This document shows, one piece after another, positions 17,799 through 26,815 of a stretch of 42,719 bases of DNA. The notes under the pieces were generated by a model, which saw only the letters and a program-made list of their open reading frames with translations, searched no databases and was not told the origin of the DNA. Source of the stretch: Glycomyces fuscus (GTDB taxonomy: Bacteria; Actinomycetota; Actinomycetes; Streptosporangiales; Streptosporangiaceae). The stretch lies in the NCBI GenBank assembly GCA_002529455.1, contig NYMS01000027.1, forward strand, positions 1-42,719, read 5' to 3'. The position numbers and the translations under genes were made by a program. The stretch's first letter is position 1. Every line of letters begins with the position of its first letter.

Positions 17799-17817
17799 TT
17801 AGGGTAGCCTCACTTAA
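17799..17817 (+). promoter_or_regulatory. Iron box (DmdR/IdeR-type operator)
   Basis: TTAGGGTAGCCTCACTTAA is a 19-bp near-palindrome matching the actinobacterial iron-box consensus TTAGGTTAGGCTAACCTAA-type sites at most positions (16 of 19 against TTAGGTTAGCCTAACCTAA). It lies 92 nt ahead of the FhuF-like gene, as expected for Fe2+-dependent repression. Confidence 0.85.
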
Positions 17818-17908
17818 GAGGCGCAGATGTACTCGTCCCCCCAAGGTCACTGCGGCCACACGACCCCTGGACATGACGGCATCGGGCGACGAAGGGACAG
17901 GTTACGCG

Positions 17909-18769
17909 GTGACTCCAGATCCGCTCGACGCGCTCCGCGACGCCTGTGCGCCGCTGAAGTTCGCTCCCCTGCCGGAGCTGCTCTCCTTCGAGGAACTCGC
18001 CTCCGTTCCCCAGGGCCGCGTGCACTGGCACCGGGCGGGCGCCATGGCCGCGGACGGCTGGCTGCCGGTCCTGTACGACCGGCTCCGGAGCGAGCACGGC
18101 CCCGACCACCGCCTCCCGGCCGCCACCAACTTCCTGCGGGTGACCCTGCGCGAGCCCATCTTCCTGGTCTCGGCGTCGCTCTACCTGACCGGGCGCGCCC
18201 CGCTGCTGAGCCCGGACACCCTCTACCTGCCCTGGGACTCCGGTCTGGCGCGCTTCGGCACGCCCGCCTCGGTCGGCACCCGGGTGGCGGTCCTGCCGGA
18301 CGACCCGGCCGCCGGCCACCCCGGCACCGTGGTCGCCGAGGACGAGGACGCCCAGCTGCGGATGGCCGCCGAGGCCCTGTTCGCCACGTTCGAGCCGATC
18401 ATCGGCGCCCTGCACGAGCACACGCGCTCGGGCAGGCGCACCCTGTGGGGCTGGGTGCTCGACACCCTGCACTTCTACATGCTCAACCCGGCCCGCTACC
18501 TGGGCCGCGACCCCGAGCAGGCCTGGGAGCTGGCCACCCGCCTGGGCGACGCGGTGGTCGGGGCGGGCGCGGTGACCCGCAGGCGTCCGCGCCTGTTCCC
18601 CTTCGCGCCCGGCCACCCCCGCGGGACCTGGGCGGTCCGGGGCACCTGCTGCTTCGACTACAAGGGCGACCCGGAGCACGGGTACTGCACCACGTGCCCC
18701 CTCAAGTGCGACGGCGAGCGCCGGCAGGACCTGTCGGAGTGGCTGCGCGACCCGGCGCTGGCCCCCTGA
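17909..18769 (+). CDS. FhuF-like siderophore ferric-iron reductase, [2Fe-2S]
   Basis: A 286-residue protein. The C-terminus carries the FhuF iron-sulfur signature: C247-C248, then C260 and C263 (CC-x11-C-x2-C, ending CTTCPLK). The rest is the FhuF/IucA-type helical domain, with LHFYMLNPARYLG in the middle. Such proteins reduce ferric siderophores in the cytoplasm to release iron. GTG 17909 is preferred because GAAGGGACAGG precedes it; ATG 17873 in the same frame has no ribosome site but cannot be excluded. An iron box upstream supports iron-starvation induction. No siderophore synthesis or uptake gene is adjacent. Confidence 0.87.
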   Translation: MTPDPLDALRDACAPLKFAPLPELLSFEELASVPQGRVHWHRAGAMAADGWLPVLYDRLRSEHGPDHRLPAATNFLRVTLREPIFLVSASLYLTGRAPLLSPDTLYLPWDSGLARFGTPASVGTRVAVLPDDPAAGHPGTVVAEDEDAQLRMAAEALFATFEPIIGALHEHTRSGRRTLWGWVLDTLHFYMLNPARYLGRDPEQAWELATRLGDAVVGAGAVTRRRPRLFPFAPGHPRGTWAVRGTCCFDYKGDPEHGYCTTCPLKCDGERRQDLSEWLRDPALAP

Positions 18770-18791
18770 ACCGCTCCCCGGGCCTCCCCGC

Positions 18792-18815
18792 GGTCCCGGT
18801 CAGCTGACCGGGACC
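18792..18815. terminator. 24-bp perfect palindrome across convergent gene ends
   Basis: The half-site GGTCCCGGTCAG (18792-18803) is followed immediately by its exact complement (18804-18815). It spans the stop codon of the minus-strand DUF4352 gene and lies 22 nt after the fhuF-like stop. Without a spacer it can still fold as a hairpin in both transcripts, so it may be a shared bidirectional terminator. Confidence 0.65.
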
Positions 18816-19924
18816 TCCACCGGTTCGCCGAAGAAGGGCGAGAAGACCACGGTCTCGGGTTCGACCCGCCCCTCCACCGTGATCACCCCCGAGACGCTCT
18901 GTCCGGGGGTGAGCGTGCGCGCACCGATCTCGTCGGCGTCCATGCCGACGGCCTCGGAGGTGCTGTGCTCGTCGCCCCCGGTGTCCACGACCCGGAAGTA
19001 GAGCGGGTTGACCTCGATCTCCTCCTGGCCGGTGTTGGTCACCGAGACGTCCACGCTCGTGTACTCGCCCTCGGTGTAGAGCGGTCCGGGATCGAAGTCG
19101 GCGGGGGAGGCGGTGACCTCGACCCGGGGGCCGGCCGCCTCCGCGCCCTCCTCCCGGGGCTCGGACTCCTCCGCCGGGACCTGCCTGCTGGCCGCCGTGA
19201 GCAGGGCGACGGTCGTACACCCGGCCACGACGAACATCAGGAGCAGGAGCACCCCGCAGCCGATCCCGAGGATCTTGCCCCACGGGGTGGGCTTGGTCTC
19301 CGGCGGCCCGTAGCCGCCCTGGGGCGGGTAGCCCTGGCCCCCGCCGGGCCCCGGCCCGTAACCGTGGGCCTGTCCGTAACCGCCGGTCTGCCCCGGCGCG
19401 TACCCCGGCCCCTGGCCGGAGGGGTATCCGCCCGCCGCGGCGTAGCCCGGCCCCTGGCCGGAGCTGAGGTTCTCCGGCGGCCCTCCGGGAGGCTGGTCGC
19501 CCGCGCCCGTCCCGGGCCAGTCCGACTCTCCGTACCCGGGGGCGTATCCCTCGTGCTCGTACCCGGCCTGGCCGGGGCCGCTGGGACCCTCGGAGAGCTC
19601 ACCGGTCACCGGTTCGGGGGGCGCACCCGTCGGGTGCCCGCCCGGTGGCGGGCCTCCTTCCGGGGGCCGCTGGTAGGCGTGGGCCCCCGTGGAGGGAGCG
19701 CCTCCGTGGCGGCCGTGCGGGGGCTGCCCCGCCCCGGAGGACGGCGGCGCGTGCGGGTCCCGGCGGGGGAAGCGGTGCGGCGGTTCCCCGGGCGGCTGCG
19801 GCCCGCCCTCCATCGGGTCGCCGGGGTCGCCGGGGCGCCACTCCTCCGGCGGATGGTGGTTCACCGGGTCCGGGTGCTGTCCCGGCTGCTCCTGCGGCAC
19901 GCCCTCGGGCTCCCGATCGGACAC
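18800..19924 (-). CDS. Pro/Gly-rich membrane-anchored protein with DUF4352 domain
   Basis: A 374-residue protein. The first ~215 residues are extremely Pro/Gly/Gln/Tyr-rich, with repeated GYxPGQ- and QGPGYA-like units, and are probably disordered and cytoplasmic. One membrane helix lies at about 220-247 (GIGCGVLLLLMFVVAGC). The outside C-terminal ~115 residues form an Ig-like DUF4352 domain (SVDVSVTNTGQEEIEVNPLYF). The start is GTG 19924, because GAGGGG is 8 nt upstream; another GTG lies three codons earlier. This architecture is common in actinobacteria, with unknown function, perhaps in envelope sensing or assembly. Confidence 0.82.
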   Translation of the reverse strand: MSDREPEGVPQEQPGQHPDPVNHHPPEEWRPGDPGDPMEGGPQPPGEPPHRFPRRDPHAPPSSGAGQPPHGRHGGAPSTGAHAYQRPPEGGPPPGGHPTGAPPEPVTGELSEGPSGPGQAGYEHEGYAPGYGESDWPGTGAGDQPPGGPPENLSSGQGPGYAAAGGYPSGQGPGYAPGQTGGYGQAHGYGPGPGGGQGYPPQGGYGPPETKPTPWGKILGIGCGVLLLLMFVVAGCTTVALLTAASRQVPAEESEPREEGAEAAGPRVEVTASPADFDPGPLYTEGEYTSVDVSVTNTGQEEIEVNPLYFRVVDTGGDEHSTSEAVGMDADEIGARTLTPGQSVSGVITVEGRVEPETVVFSPFFGEPVEVPVS

Positions 19925-20142
19925 TGAGAACACCCCTCATGTCAGCGCGGTCCGCCCAGCCGGACACCACCGGTGGACGCCTCACGCCCGCACGGTAACC
20001 GCGGTGGCGGGCGTTCGCGTGGAGATTCCGGGGCGTTTCCCGTAAAGGTCCGGGCAAAGGGGGCAGGTGTGGTCACCGCGCCCCCTGGCCGGGCGGCTCG
20101 GTCGCGTACTCCCCCGGGCTCCCGGGCCCGGCGGCGGACCGC

Positions 20143-21444
20143 TCAGCGCACTCCCGCGGCCCGCTCCCGCCGGCGGCCCTCCCCGGCCAGTCGCGCGCGC
20201 ACGGCGAGCACGAACACCGGCACGGTGAACACGGCCGCGAACAGGTTGAGCCCGCCGAAGCCCGTCTGGGCCAGCACCACACCCGACAGGGCGCCCGCCG
20301 CCGCGCCGCCCAGGTTCATCACCAGGTCGCTGACGCCCTGCGCGCGGGGGCGCACCTCGGCCGCCAGGGACTCGGCCAGCAGCGCCGTCCCGGACACCAG
20401 GCCGAACGACCACCCCAGTCCCAGCAGCACCAGCCCGACCGTCACCCTGACCTCGTCGTGCCCGGCCGTGCCCGCCACCAGCGCGGCGGCGATCAGGACG
20501 GCCTGTCCGGCCAGCAGCACGGGCACCCGGCCGTACCGGTCGGTGAGCCACCCCACCACCGGCGACAGGGCGTACATACCGGCGATGTGCAGGGAGATGG
20601 TCAGGCCGATCACGGTCAGCGCCGCGCCGTGGTGGGACATGTGCACCGGGGTCATGGTCATGACCGCGACCATGACCGTGTGGCTGGCCACGATGCCGAC
20701 CACCGCGAGCAGCGCCCCCGGGCTGGCCGCGATCACCCGGAGCGCCCCGACCACGGACAGCCGGGCGCCGGCGGGGGCGCCGCCGGAGGAACGGGCGGCG
20801 GTGGCCGCGCGCAGCGGGTCCGGGCGCAGCAGGGCGAAGATCAGCACTCCGCCCAGGACGAACCCGGCGGTGGTGAACAGCACCGGGCCCAGCAGGTCGG
20901 GCAGGCCGAACAGGGCGGCCACGCGCGCGCCGGGGCCGGTGAGGTTGGGGCCCACCACCGAGCCGACGGTGGTCGCCCAGACCACGACGGACAGGTCGCG
21001 GCCGCGGCTGCGCTCGGAGGCCAGGTCCGCGGCGGCGTGGCGCGCCTGGAGGTTGGTGGCGGTCCCGGCTCCGACCAGGAGCATGCCGACGAGGAACAGC
21101 GCGAACGCCTCCAGCACCGTGGCGGCCATGACGACGGTGCCGCCGAGCGCGCCGAACACCCAGCCCAGCGCGAGGCCGGGACGGCGGCCCCGCCGCGCGG
21201 CCAGCGAGGCCAGGGGCAGGGCGAACACGGCGGCGCCCAGGGTGATCATGGTGGTGGCCATACCGGACCAGGTGTCGGAGCCGGTGAGTTCGAGGGCGAT
21301 GAGCGCTCCCACGGCGATCATCGCGCCCATGCCCAGGCCCCCGACCACCTGGGCGAGCATGAGGACCAGGACGGTGCGGCGCTGGAGCCGGGCCCGTTCC
21401 GGCTCGGTGGGGGCGCTCCCTGGTTGAGCGGGGTGTGTCGACAC
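20143..21444 (-). CDS. MFS transporter
   Basis: A 433-residue protein with twelve hydrophobic segments. Conserved MFS loop motifs are present: LASLAARRGRRPG between helices 2 and 3 and its second-half counterpart VGWLTDRYGRVPV. It is likely a drug/proton antiporter-type exporter, but the substrate is unknown. GTG 21444 is chosen (GAGGACGG upstream); the frame can be extended to a TTG at 21474. A TTCGTC-N9-GACGAA inverted repeat overlaps the upstream region and could bind a regulator. The gene ends with a non-coding 218-bp stretch before the DUF4352 gene. Confidence 0.9.
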   Translation of the reverse strand: MSTHPAQPGSAPTEPERARLQRRTVLVLMLAQVVGGLGMGAMIAVGALIALELTGSDTWSGMATTMITLGAAVFALPLASLAARRGRRPGLALGWVFGALGGTVVMAATVLEAFALFLVGMLLVGAGTATNLQARHAAADLASERSRGRDLSVVVWATTVGSVVGPNLTGPGARVAALFGLPDLLGPVLFTTAGFVLGGVLIFALLRPDPLRAATAARSSGGAPAGARLSVVGALRVIAASPGALLAVVGIVASHTVMVAVMTMTPVHMSHHGAALTVIGLTISLHIAGMYALSPVVGWLTDRYGRVPVLLAGQAVLIAAALVAGTAGHDEVRVTVGLVLLGLGWSFGLVSGTALLAESLAAEVRPRAQGVSDLVMNLGGAAAGALSGVVLAQTGFGGLNLFAAVFTVPVFVLAVRARLAGEGRRRERAAGVR

Positions 21445-21461
21445 GCGTCCGTCCTCGGTGT

Positions 21462-21482
21462 TTCGTCCTACCAACAGACGAA
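21462..21482 (-). promoter_or_regulatory. Inverted repeat upstream of MFS gene
   Basis: TTCGTC (21462-21467) and GACGAA (21477-21482) are separated by 9 nt, 18 nt before the chosen start codon. A possible -10, TAGGAT (complement of 21483-21488), abuts it. It could be an operator, but no regulator gene is adjacent. Confidence 0.35.
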
Positions 21483-21541
21483 TCCTAGTCAGGAGCGTGT
21501 TATGCCCGCTATGTCGGAGTGCCCACCCTTACGGACACCGC

Positions 21542-21799
21542 TCAGCCGCGTCCGTAGCGCCACCGCAGGAAGTCGTGCTCGCGTTCGACGTAGCGCATCT
21601 CCGAGTACAGGGTGTGCGGGTCGTGCGCGCTGATGACGACGCCGCCCGCGGGAACCACCGGCCAACACGCGAAAGCCCAGAAACAGCGGGTGTAGGGACC
21701 CCACAGGACGACCCACGCACCTTGCTTCTGCCACTCGATGTGCTCGGCGATCCGGCGCTGCTCCTGCTCCCCTGTCTCGTCCATGCCGATCATGGACAT
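21542..21799 (-). CDS. Small hypothetical protein, 85 residues
   Basis: The frame runs from ATG 21799, with further in-frame ATGs at 21793 and 21784. The middle is unusually aromatic: VVLWGPYTRCFWAFACWP. A DPHTLYSEMRYVEREHDFLRWRYG tail follows. Composition differs clearly from the Arg/Pro-rich spurious frames in this genome, which supports a real gene. I recall similar small actinobacterial proteins of unknown function with a WGxYTRxFWAF-like core, but cannot name a family. No clear ribosome site precedes the first ATG. It lies upstream of the MFS gene on the same strand. Confidence 0.65.
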   Translation of the reverse strand: MSMIGMDETGEQEQRRIAEHIEWQKQGAWVVLWGPYTRCFWAFACWPVVPAGGVVISAHDPHTLYSEMRYVEREHDFLRWRYGRG

Positions 21800-22036
21800 A
21801 CCCGGCGCGGAGGCGGGCGATCAGGCCGGAACCGGCCACGCCACCGGTGACGTGCGGCCCTTGCCGAACGCGGGATTCGGTCTCCCGCTCCGCAGGTTTC
21901 GGCCGCGTGGGGCGGTGCCCCGGCTCCGCGGGAGCGCGTCCCGCCTGCGAGGACACCCGCCCCCGGTACGAGAACGGTGCCCGCGCCGACGCGGGGGCGT
22001 CGGCGCGGGCACCTCGGGGAGTTCGGCGACCGGAGC

Positions 22037-22441
22037 TCAGCGGCCGGAGACCAGCGTGCTCCCCGGCACCGGCTCGGCCGGGTCCTCGCCCAGGGAGATG
22101 ATCCTGTTGTCGCGGTCCACGTGCACGATGTGCTGGACGTGCTCGGCCCGCTCGGCCTCGGTCAGCTGGGCGTAGGAGATGATGATGACCAGGTCGCCCG
22201 GGCTGACCAGCCGGGCGGCGGCGCCGTTGATGCCGATGACGCCCGTACCGCGTTCGCCGGTGATCGCGTAGGTGACCAGCCGGGCGCCGTTGTCGATGTC
22301 GACGATGTGGACCTGCTCGCCGTCGACGATGTCGGCGGCGTCCATCAGGTCGGCGTCGATCGTGACCGACCCGACGTAGTGCAGGTCGGCCTGCGTGACC
22401 GTGGCGCGGTGGATCTTGCCGTTGATGAGGGTGCGCAGCAC
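22037..22441 (-). CDS. panD: Aspartate 1-decarboxylase (pyruvoyl enzyme)
   Basis: A 134-residue proenzyme for beta-alanine synthesis in the pantothenate/CoA pathway. Self-cleavage between G24 and S25 (HYVGS) creates the pyruvoyl group on the alpha chain. The conserved K9, the [18 protein letters not shown] stretch around residues 62-79 and the VIIISYAQ strand are intact. Length is normal. Start GTG 22441 has GAGG about 9 nt upstream. It stands alone rather than in an operon with panC or panB. Confidence 0.96.
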   Translation of the reverse strand: MLRTLINGKIHRATVTQADLHYVGSVTIDADLMDAADIVDGEQVHIVDIDNGARLVTYAITGERGTGVIGINGAAARLVSPGDLVIIISYAQLTEAERAEHVQHIVHVDRDNRIISLGEDPAEPVPGSTLVSGR

Positions 22442-22782
22442 TGCTCAAGCCTCGTTTCAGGTGTCTTGCGAACTACAGGCCCAAGGGTCCCGTGTCTGTC
22501 CATGATGGCCCCTTTCGTGTGCCGCTCCGGCCACCGGGGTCCCTCTCGCGTCCAACAGCGCCCGCGACCGGGGTGTTCCGTGCGTGGCGTCCGCCGCCCC
22601 GCCCCGCCCCGCCGCGACCGAGGGCCCGGACCGCCGTTCCCCGCTCACCGGCCGGGACCGGTGGGGCACAATGAGACCGCGCGTACCCGGATCTCCCCGA
22701 GCCCCCGGGCGGTGCCCCGCGGCGCCGCTCCGCCCTCGTGCCGGGGACGGCGCGGACGGTGTCGGAACGAGGGGGTCGTTAG
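22442..22782. promoter_or_regulatory. 341-bp divergent intergenic region panD / lacI-type gene
   Basis: No credible coding frame. It must contain both promoters. I see the regulator's ribosome site GAGGGGG at 22769-22775 but no clear -35/-10 pair or operator palindrome. Confidence 0.4.
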
Positions 22783-23847
22783 TTGTCGGCGAACCACGGC
22801 GGCGACCGGCGGGCCGCGCAGGACGCGGCGCGCCGGGCCACCATGCGCGACGTCGCGGCCCTGTCGGGGGTGAGCGTCAAGACGGTCTCCCGCGTGGTCA
22901 ACGACGTCTCCACCGTCTCCGAGGAGCTGCGCGACCGCGTCATGCGGGCCGTCGCGCAGCTGGACTTCCGGCCGAACCTGGCCGCCTCCAGCCTGCGCCG
23001 CACCGACGGGGCCACCCGCCAGATCGCCCTGCTGCTGGAGGACGTGGCCAACCCCTTCTCCGCCACGCTGAGCCGGGCGGTGGAGAACGTGGCCCGCGAG
23101 CACGGCACCCTGGTCTTCGCCGGGAGCCTGGACGGGGACCCCCGCCGCGAACTGGAGCTGGTGCGGGCGGCCACCCTGCACCGGGTGGACGGGATCCTGC
23201 TGGTCCCGGCCGCTCCCGACCACGGCTACCTGCACCGCGAGATCCGCACCGGCACCCCGGTGGTGTTCGCCGACCGCCCGCCGCGCGGCCTGGCCGCGGA
23301 CGCGGTCATGGCCGCCAACGCCGAGGGCGCCCGCGAGGCGGTGCTGCACCTGGCCGACCACGGGCACACCGAGATCGCCTTCCTCGGCGACGAGCGCGGC
23401 ATCAGCACCGTGGGCGAGCGCCTGGCCGGCTACCGGGCGGCCCTGGCCGAGCGGGGCCTGCCCGAGCGCCCCGGCCGCGTGCTGTGCGGCCTGTCCGACC
23501 CCGGCGGCGCGGCGCGGGCGGTCGGCGCGCTGCTGGACTCCGCGCACCCGCCCACGGCGCTGTTCACCGCCCAGAACCTGGTGACCATCGGCGCCATCCG
23601 GGCCCTCCAGGAGCGCGGCCTGCACGAGCGCGTCGCGGTGGTGGGCTTCGACGACTTCCCCGTGGCCGACCTGCTCACCCCGCGGGTGACCGTGGTCGCC
23701 CAGGACGTGATGCGGATCGGCGCCCTGGCGGTGCGGCGGCTCTTCGCGCGCATCGCGGGCGACGACGGCCCGCCCCGCGAGGAGCGGGTGCCCACCTCGC
23801 TCGTCGTGCGCGGCTCCGGGGAGATCCCCCCGCCGGACCCGCGTTGA
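22783..23847 (+). CDS. LacI-family transcriptional regulator
   Basis: A 354-residue regulator. The DNA-binding head is MRDVAALSGVSVKTVSRVVND at about 21-41, followed by the hinge LAASSLRRTDG and a periplasmic-binding-protein-like sensor domain (DVANPFSATL, GILLVPA, VVFADRPP, VGFDDFPVADLLTP). It probably senses a sugar. TTG 22783 is taken as start because GAGGGGG lies 7 nt before it; ATG 22843 at the head domain is an alternative. No sugar operon is adjacent, so the target may be distant or its own promoter. Confidence 0.92.
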   Translation: MSANHGGDRRAAQDAARRATMRDVAALSGVSVKTVSRVVNDVSTVSEELRDRVMRAVAQLDFRPNLAASSLRRTDGATRQIALLLEDVANPFSATLSRAVENVAREHGTLVFAGSLDGDPRRELELVRAATLHRVDGILLVPAAPDHGYLHREIRTGTPVVFADRPPRGLAADAVMAANAEGAREAVLHLADHGHTEIAFLGDERGISTVGERLAGYRAALAERGLPERPGRVLCGLSDPGGAARAVGALLDSAHPPTALFTAQNLVTIGAIRALQERGLHERVAVVGFDDFPVADLLTPRVTVVAQDVMRIGALAVRRLFARIAGDDGPPREERVPTSLVVRGSGEIPPPDPR

Positions 23848-23904
23848 CGGTGTTCTCCGGGGCCTCCGCCCCGGCCCCTGTCCGGGCACCGGAGCGCGAG
23901 AGCC

Positions 23905-23938
23905 CCGAGGTCCCCGGCGGTGCAGCCGGGGACCTCGG
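23905..23938. terminator. Bidirectional terminator between lacI-type gene and helY
   Basis: CCGAGGTCCCCGGC (23905-23918) pairs perfectly over 14 bp with 23925-23938 around a 6-nt loop in the 103-bp convergent gap. Confidence 0.75.
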
Positions 23939-23950
23939 AGCGGACCTGCC

Positions 23951-26803
23951 CTAGGTGAACGAGGAGTAGGCCACCACTCCGCGCCGCACCAGGTCGCCGG
24001 CCTTGCGCGCGGTGGAGCGCACCTCGGCGTCGCCGCTGGCCCCGGCGATCTGGCCGAGCATGTCCACCAGCATCTTGGCGGTGCGCACGAAGTCCCCCGC
24101 GGGCATGTCGGCCTGGCGCAGGATGGCGTCCAGCCGGTCGCCGCCCGCCCAGCGGTGCGCCGTCCACACGAAGCCCAGGTCGGGCTGGCGCAGGAACGAC
24201 ACCCGGTGCCGGGTCTCGACCTCGCTGAGCTCGCCCCACAGGCGCACCATCTCCGCGAGCGTCTCCTCGATCCGCCCGCCGGGCAGGCGCGGGTAGGCGT
24301 CGTCGCCCCGGCGCGCCTCGTAGACCAGCGAGGCGGCGCAGGCGGCCAGCTCGACCGGGGTCAGCCCCTTCCACAGGCCGCGGCGCAGGCACTCGGCCAC
24401 CAGCAGGTCCAGCTCGGAGTAGACCTTGGCCAGCCGCGCCCCGTCGTCGGAGACGCTGTCGTCCTCCAGGTACCCCAGGTCCTCCAGGACCCCGCACACC
24501 CGGTCGAAGGTGCGGGAGATGACGTGCGAGCGCCCCTCGACCCGGCGGCGCAGGCTGTCGGCCTCCCTGCGCAGGCGGAAGTACCGCTCGGCCCAGCGGG
24601 CGTGGTCCTCGCGGTCGGCGCAGCCGTGGCAGGGGTGCCGGCGCATCTCCCCGCGCAGGCGCAACACCTCGGAGTCCTCCCCCGCCTCGCGCGAGCCCCG
24701 CTCGTAGACGGGGTCGGTCCCGCCCTCCTTGAGCTTGTTGCGCAGGGTGGAGGCCAGGTCCTGGCGCGAGCGCGGTGACTTGGCCGAGAACGACTTGGGC
24801 ACGCGGATGCGCCCCGAGGGGTGCACCGGCACGGTGAAGTCGCTGGCGTTGACCCGTTTGACCTGCTTGTCCACGGTGAGCACCAGCGGGGCGGGCAGGT
24901 CGTGGCGCAGCCCCGGATCGAGCACGACCGCGTGCCCGGAGTAGCGGCCCGAGGGGATGCGGATGATGTCGCCGGTGCGCAGCCTCTCCAGGCTCTCCAG
25001 GGCCTCGTCGCGGCGGCGGACCGAGCGGTTCTTGGCGAGCATGGACTCGCGGTCGCTCAGGGCGCGGCGCAGCGCGGCGTACTCCATGAAGTCGCCCAGG
25101 TGGCACTCGGCCGCCTGCGCGTAGCCCTCCAGGGCCTCCTCGCTCTTGCGCAGCTGTTTGACCAGGCCCACCACGGCGCGGTCGGCCTGGAACTGGGCGA
25201 AGGACGCCTCCAGCATGTTGCGGCTGCGCTGGCGGCCGACCTGGCCGACCAGGTTCACCGCCATGTTGTAGGAGGGCTGGAAACTGGAGTTGAGGGGGTA
25301 GGTGCGGGTGCCCGCGAGGCTGGCCACCGACTCGGGGTCGGTCCCGGCCTGCCACACGACCACCGCGTGGCCCTCCACGTCGATGCCGCGCCGCCCCGCA
25401 CGCCCGGTGAGCTGCGTGTACTCGCCCGGGGTGAGCTGGGCGTGGGTCTCGCCGTTCCACTTGTCGAGCTTCTCGATGACCACCGTGCGCGCGGGCATGT
25501 TGATGCCCAGGGCCAGGGTCTCGGTGGCGAACACCGCGCGGATGAGGCCGCGCGAGAACAGGTGCTCGACGATCTCCTTGAAGGTGGGCAGCATCCCGGC
25601 GTGGTGGGAGGAGATGCCCGCCTCCAGGGCGCGCAGCCACTGCTCGAAGCCGAGCACGGCCAGGTCGGCGGGCGGGATGTCGGCGCACCGCGTCTCGGCG
25701 TACTCGCGGATCTCGTCGGCCTCCTCCGGGGTGGTGAGCACCAGCCCGGCCGCCAGGCACTGGCGGACGGCGTCGTCGCACCCCGCCCGGCTGAAGATGA
25801 AGGTGATCGCGGGCAGCAGTCCGTCGTCGTCGAGCTCCTCGATGATGGTGGGCCGCGTCGGCGGCGCGAACCGGGAGCGGGGCCGCACGTTGCCGCGGGC
25901 CCGCGTCTGCGGGTGGCGGCGCCGGTTGGCCAGCTGGGTGACGCGCGAGTCCTCCTCGGCGAACCGGGTCAGCCGGGGGTTGATCCGCAGCTTCTGTCCG
26001 CCGACCTCGATCTCGCGGGGCTGCCAGCCCTGGCGGCGGCGCTCGCGCCTGCGCTTCTTGGCGCGCCCGGAGGATCCCTCCTGCCCGTCCCGGCCCTCCG
26101 GGCCGGAGGCGGGGTCCTCCTCCATGTCCACGAACAGGTCGTGGACGCGGTTGCCGACCATGACGTGCTGCCACAGCGGCACGGGCCGCTTCTCGTCCAC
26201 GATGACGGTGGTGTCCCCGCGCACCTGCTGGAGCCACTCGCCGAACTCCTCGGCGTTGCTGACGGTGGCCGAGAGGGCGACCATGCGCACCGACTCGGGC
26301 AGGTGGATGATCACCTCCTCCCAGACCGCGCCGCGGAAGCGGTCGGCGAGGTAGTGCACCTCGTCCATCACCACGTAGGCCAGCCCGCCGAGGGTGGCCG
26401 AGCCCTCGTAGAGCATGTTGCGCAGCACCTCGGTGGTCATGACGACCACGGGAGCCTCGCCGTTGACGCTGTTGTCACCGGTCAGCAGCCCGACCTGGTC
26501 GGCGCCGTAGCGCTTGACGAGGTCGTTGTACTTCTGGTTGGACAGCGCCTTGATCGGCGTGGTGTAGAAGCACTTGGTGCCCTCGCCCAGGGCCAGGTGC
26601 ACGGCGAACTCGCCGACCACGGTCTTGCCGGAGCCGGTCGGCGCGGCCACCAGCACACCGTGGCCGTTCTCCAGGGCCTTGCAGGCCCGGATCTGGAACG
26701 GGTCGAACTCGAACCCGTAGAGGCCCTGGAAGGCCTCGATGGCGGCGCTGGAGGACCCCTGGCGCCGACGGAAGGCGGCGTACCGCTCAGCGTGACTACT
26801 CAT
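23951..26803 (-). CDS. helY: Ski2/Mtr4-like DEVH-box helicase
   Basis: A 950-residue superfamily 2 helicase. Walker A APTGSGKT is at 54-61, the DEVH box at 147-150, SATVSN is motif III, and QLTGRAGRRGID is motif VI. A basic low-complexity insert (GRAKKRRRERRRQGW) lies around residue 245. The C-terminal ~200 residues contain the DSHCT domain typical of Ski2/Mtr4 proteins and end MVDMLGQIAGASGDAEVRSTARKA. Actinobacterial HelY is thought to act in RNA metabolism; its exact substrate is unknown. A GGAGG site precedes ATG 26803, and only 12 nt separate it from the lipid-kinase-like gene, so the two are probably one transcript. helY is also linked to the tat/paf neighbourhood in mycobacteria. Confidence 0.93.
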   Translation of the reverse strand: MSSHAERYAAFRRRQGSSSAAIEAFQGLYGFEFDPFQIRACKALENGHGVLVAAPTGSGKTVVGEFAVHLALGEGTKCFYTTPIKALSNQKYNDLVKRYGADQVGLLTGDNSVNGEAPVVVMTTEVLRNMLYEGSATLGGLAYVVMDEVHYLADRFRGAVWEEVIIHLPESVRMVALSATVSNAEEFGEWLQQVRGDTTVIVDEKRPVPLWQHVMVGNRVHDLFVDMEEDPASGPEGRDGQEGSSGRAKKRRRERRRQGWQPREIEVGGQKLRINPRLTRFAEEDSRVTQLANRRRHPQTRARGNVRPRSRFAPPTRPTIIEELDDDGLLPAITFIFSRAGCDDAVRQCLAAGLVLTTPEEADEIREYAETRCADIPPADLAVLGFEQWLRALEAGISSHHAGMLPTFKEIVEHLFSRGLIRAVFATETLALGINMPARTVVIEKLDKWNGETHAQLTPGEYTQLTGRAGRRGIDVEGHAVVVWQAGTDPESVASLAGTRTYPLNSSFQPSYNMAVNLVGQVGRQRSRNMLEASFAQFQADRAVVGLVKQLRKSEEALEGYAQAAECHLGDFMEYAALRRALSDRESMLAKNRSVRRRDEALESLERLRTGDIIRIPSGRYSGHAVVLDPGLRHDLPAPLVLTVDKQVKRVNASDFTVPVHPSGRIRVPKSFSAKSPRSRQDLASTLRNKLKEGGTDPVYERGSREAGEDSEVLRLRGEMRRHPCHGCADREDHARWAERYFRLRREADSLRRRVEGRSHVISRTFDRVCGVLEDLGYLEDDSVSDDGARLAKVYSELDLLVAECLRRGLWKGLTPVELAACAASLVYEARRGDDAYPRLPGGRIEETLAEMVRLWGELSEVETRHRVSFLRQPDLGFVWTAHRWAGGDRLDAILRQADMPAGDFVRTAKMLVDMLGQIAGASGDAEVRSTARKAGDLVRRGVVAYSSFT

Positions 26804-26815
26804 ATGGCCTCCAGC

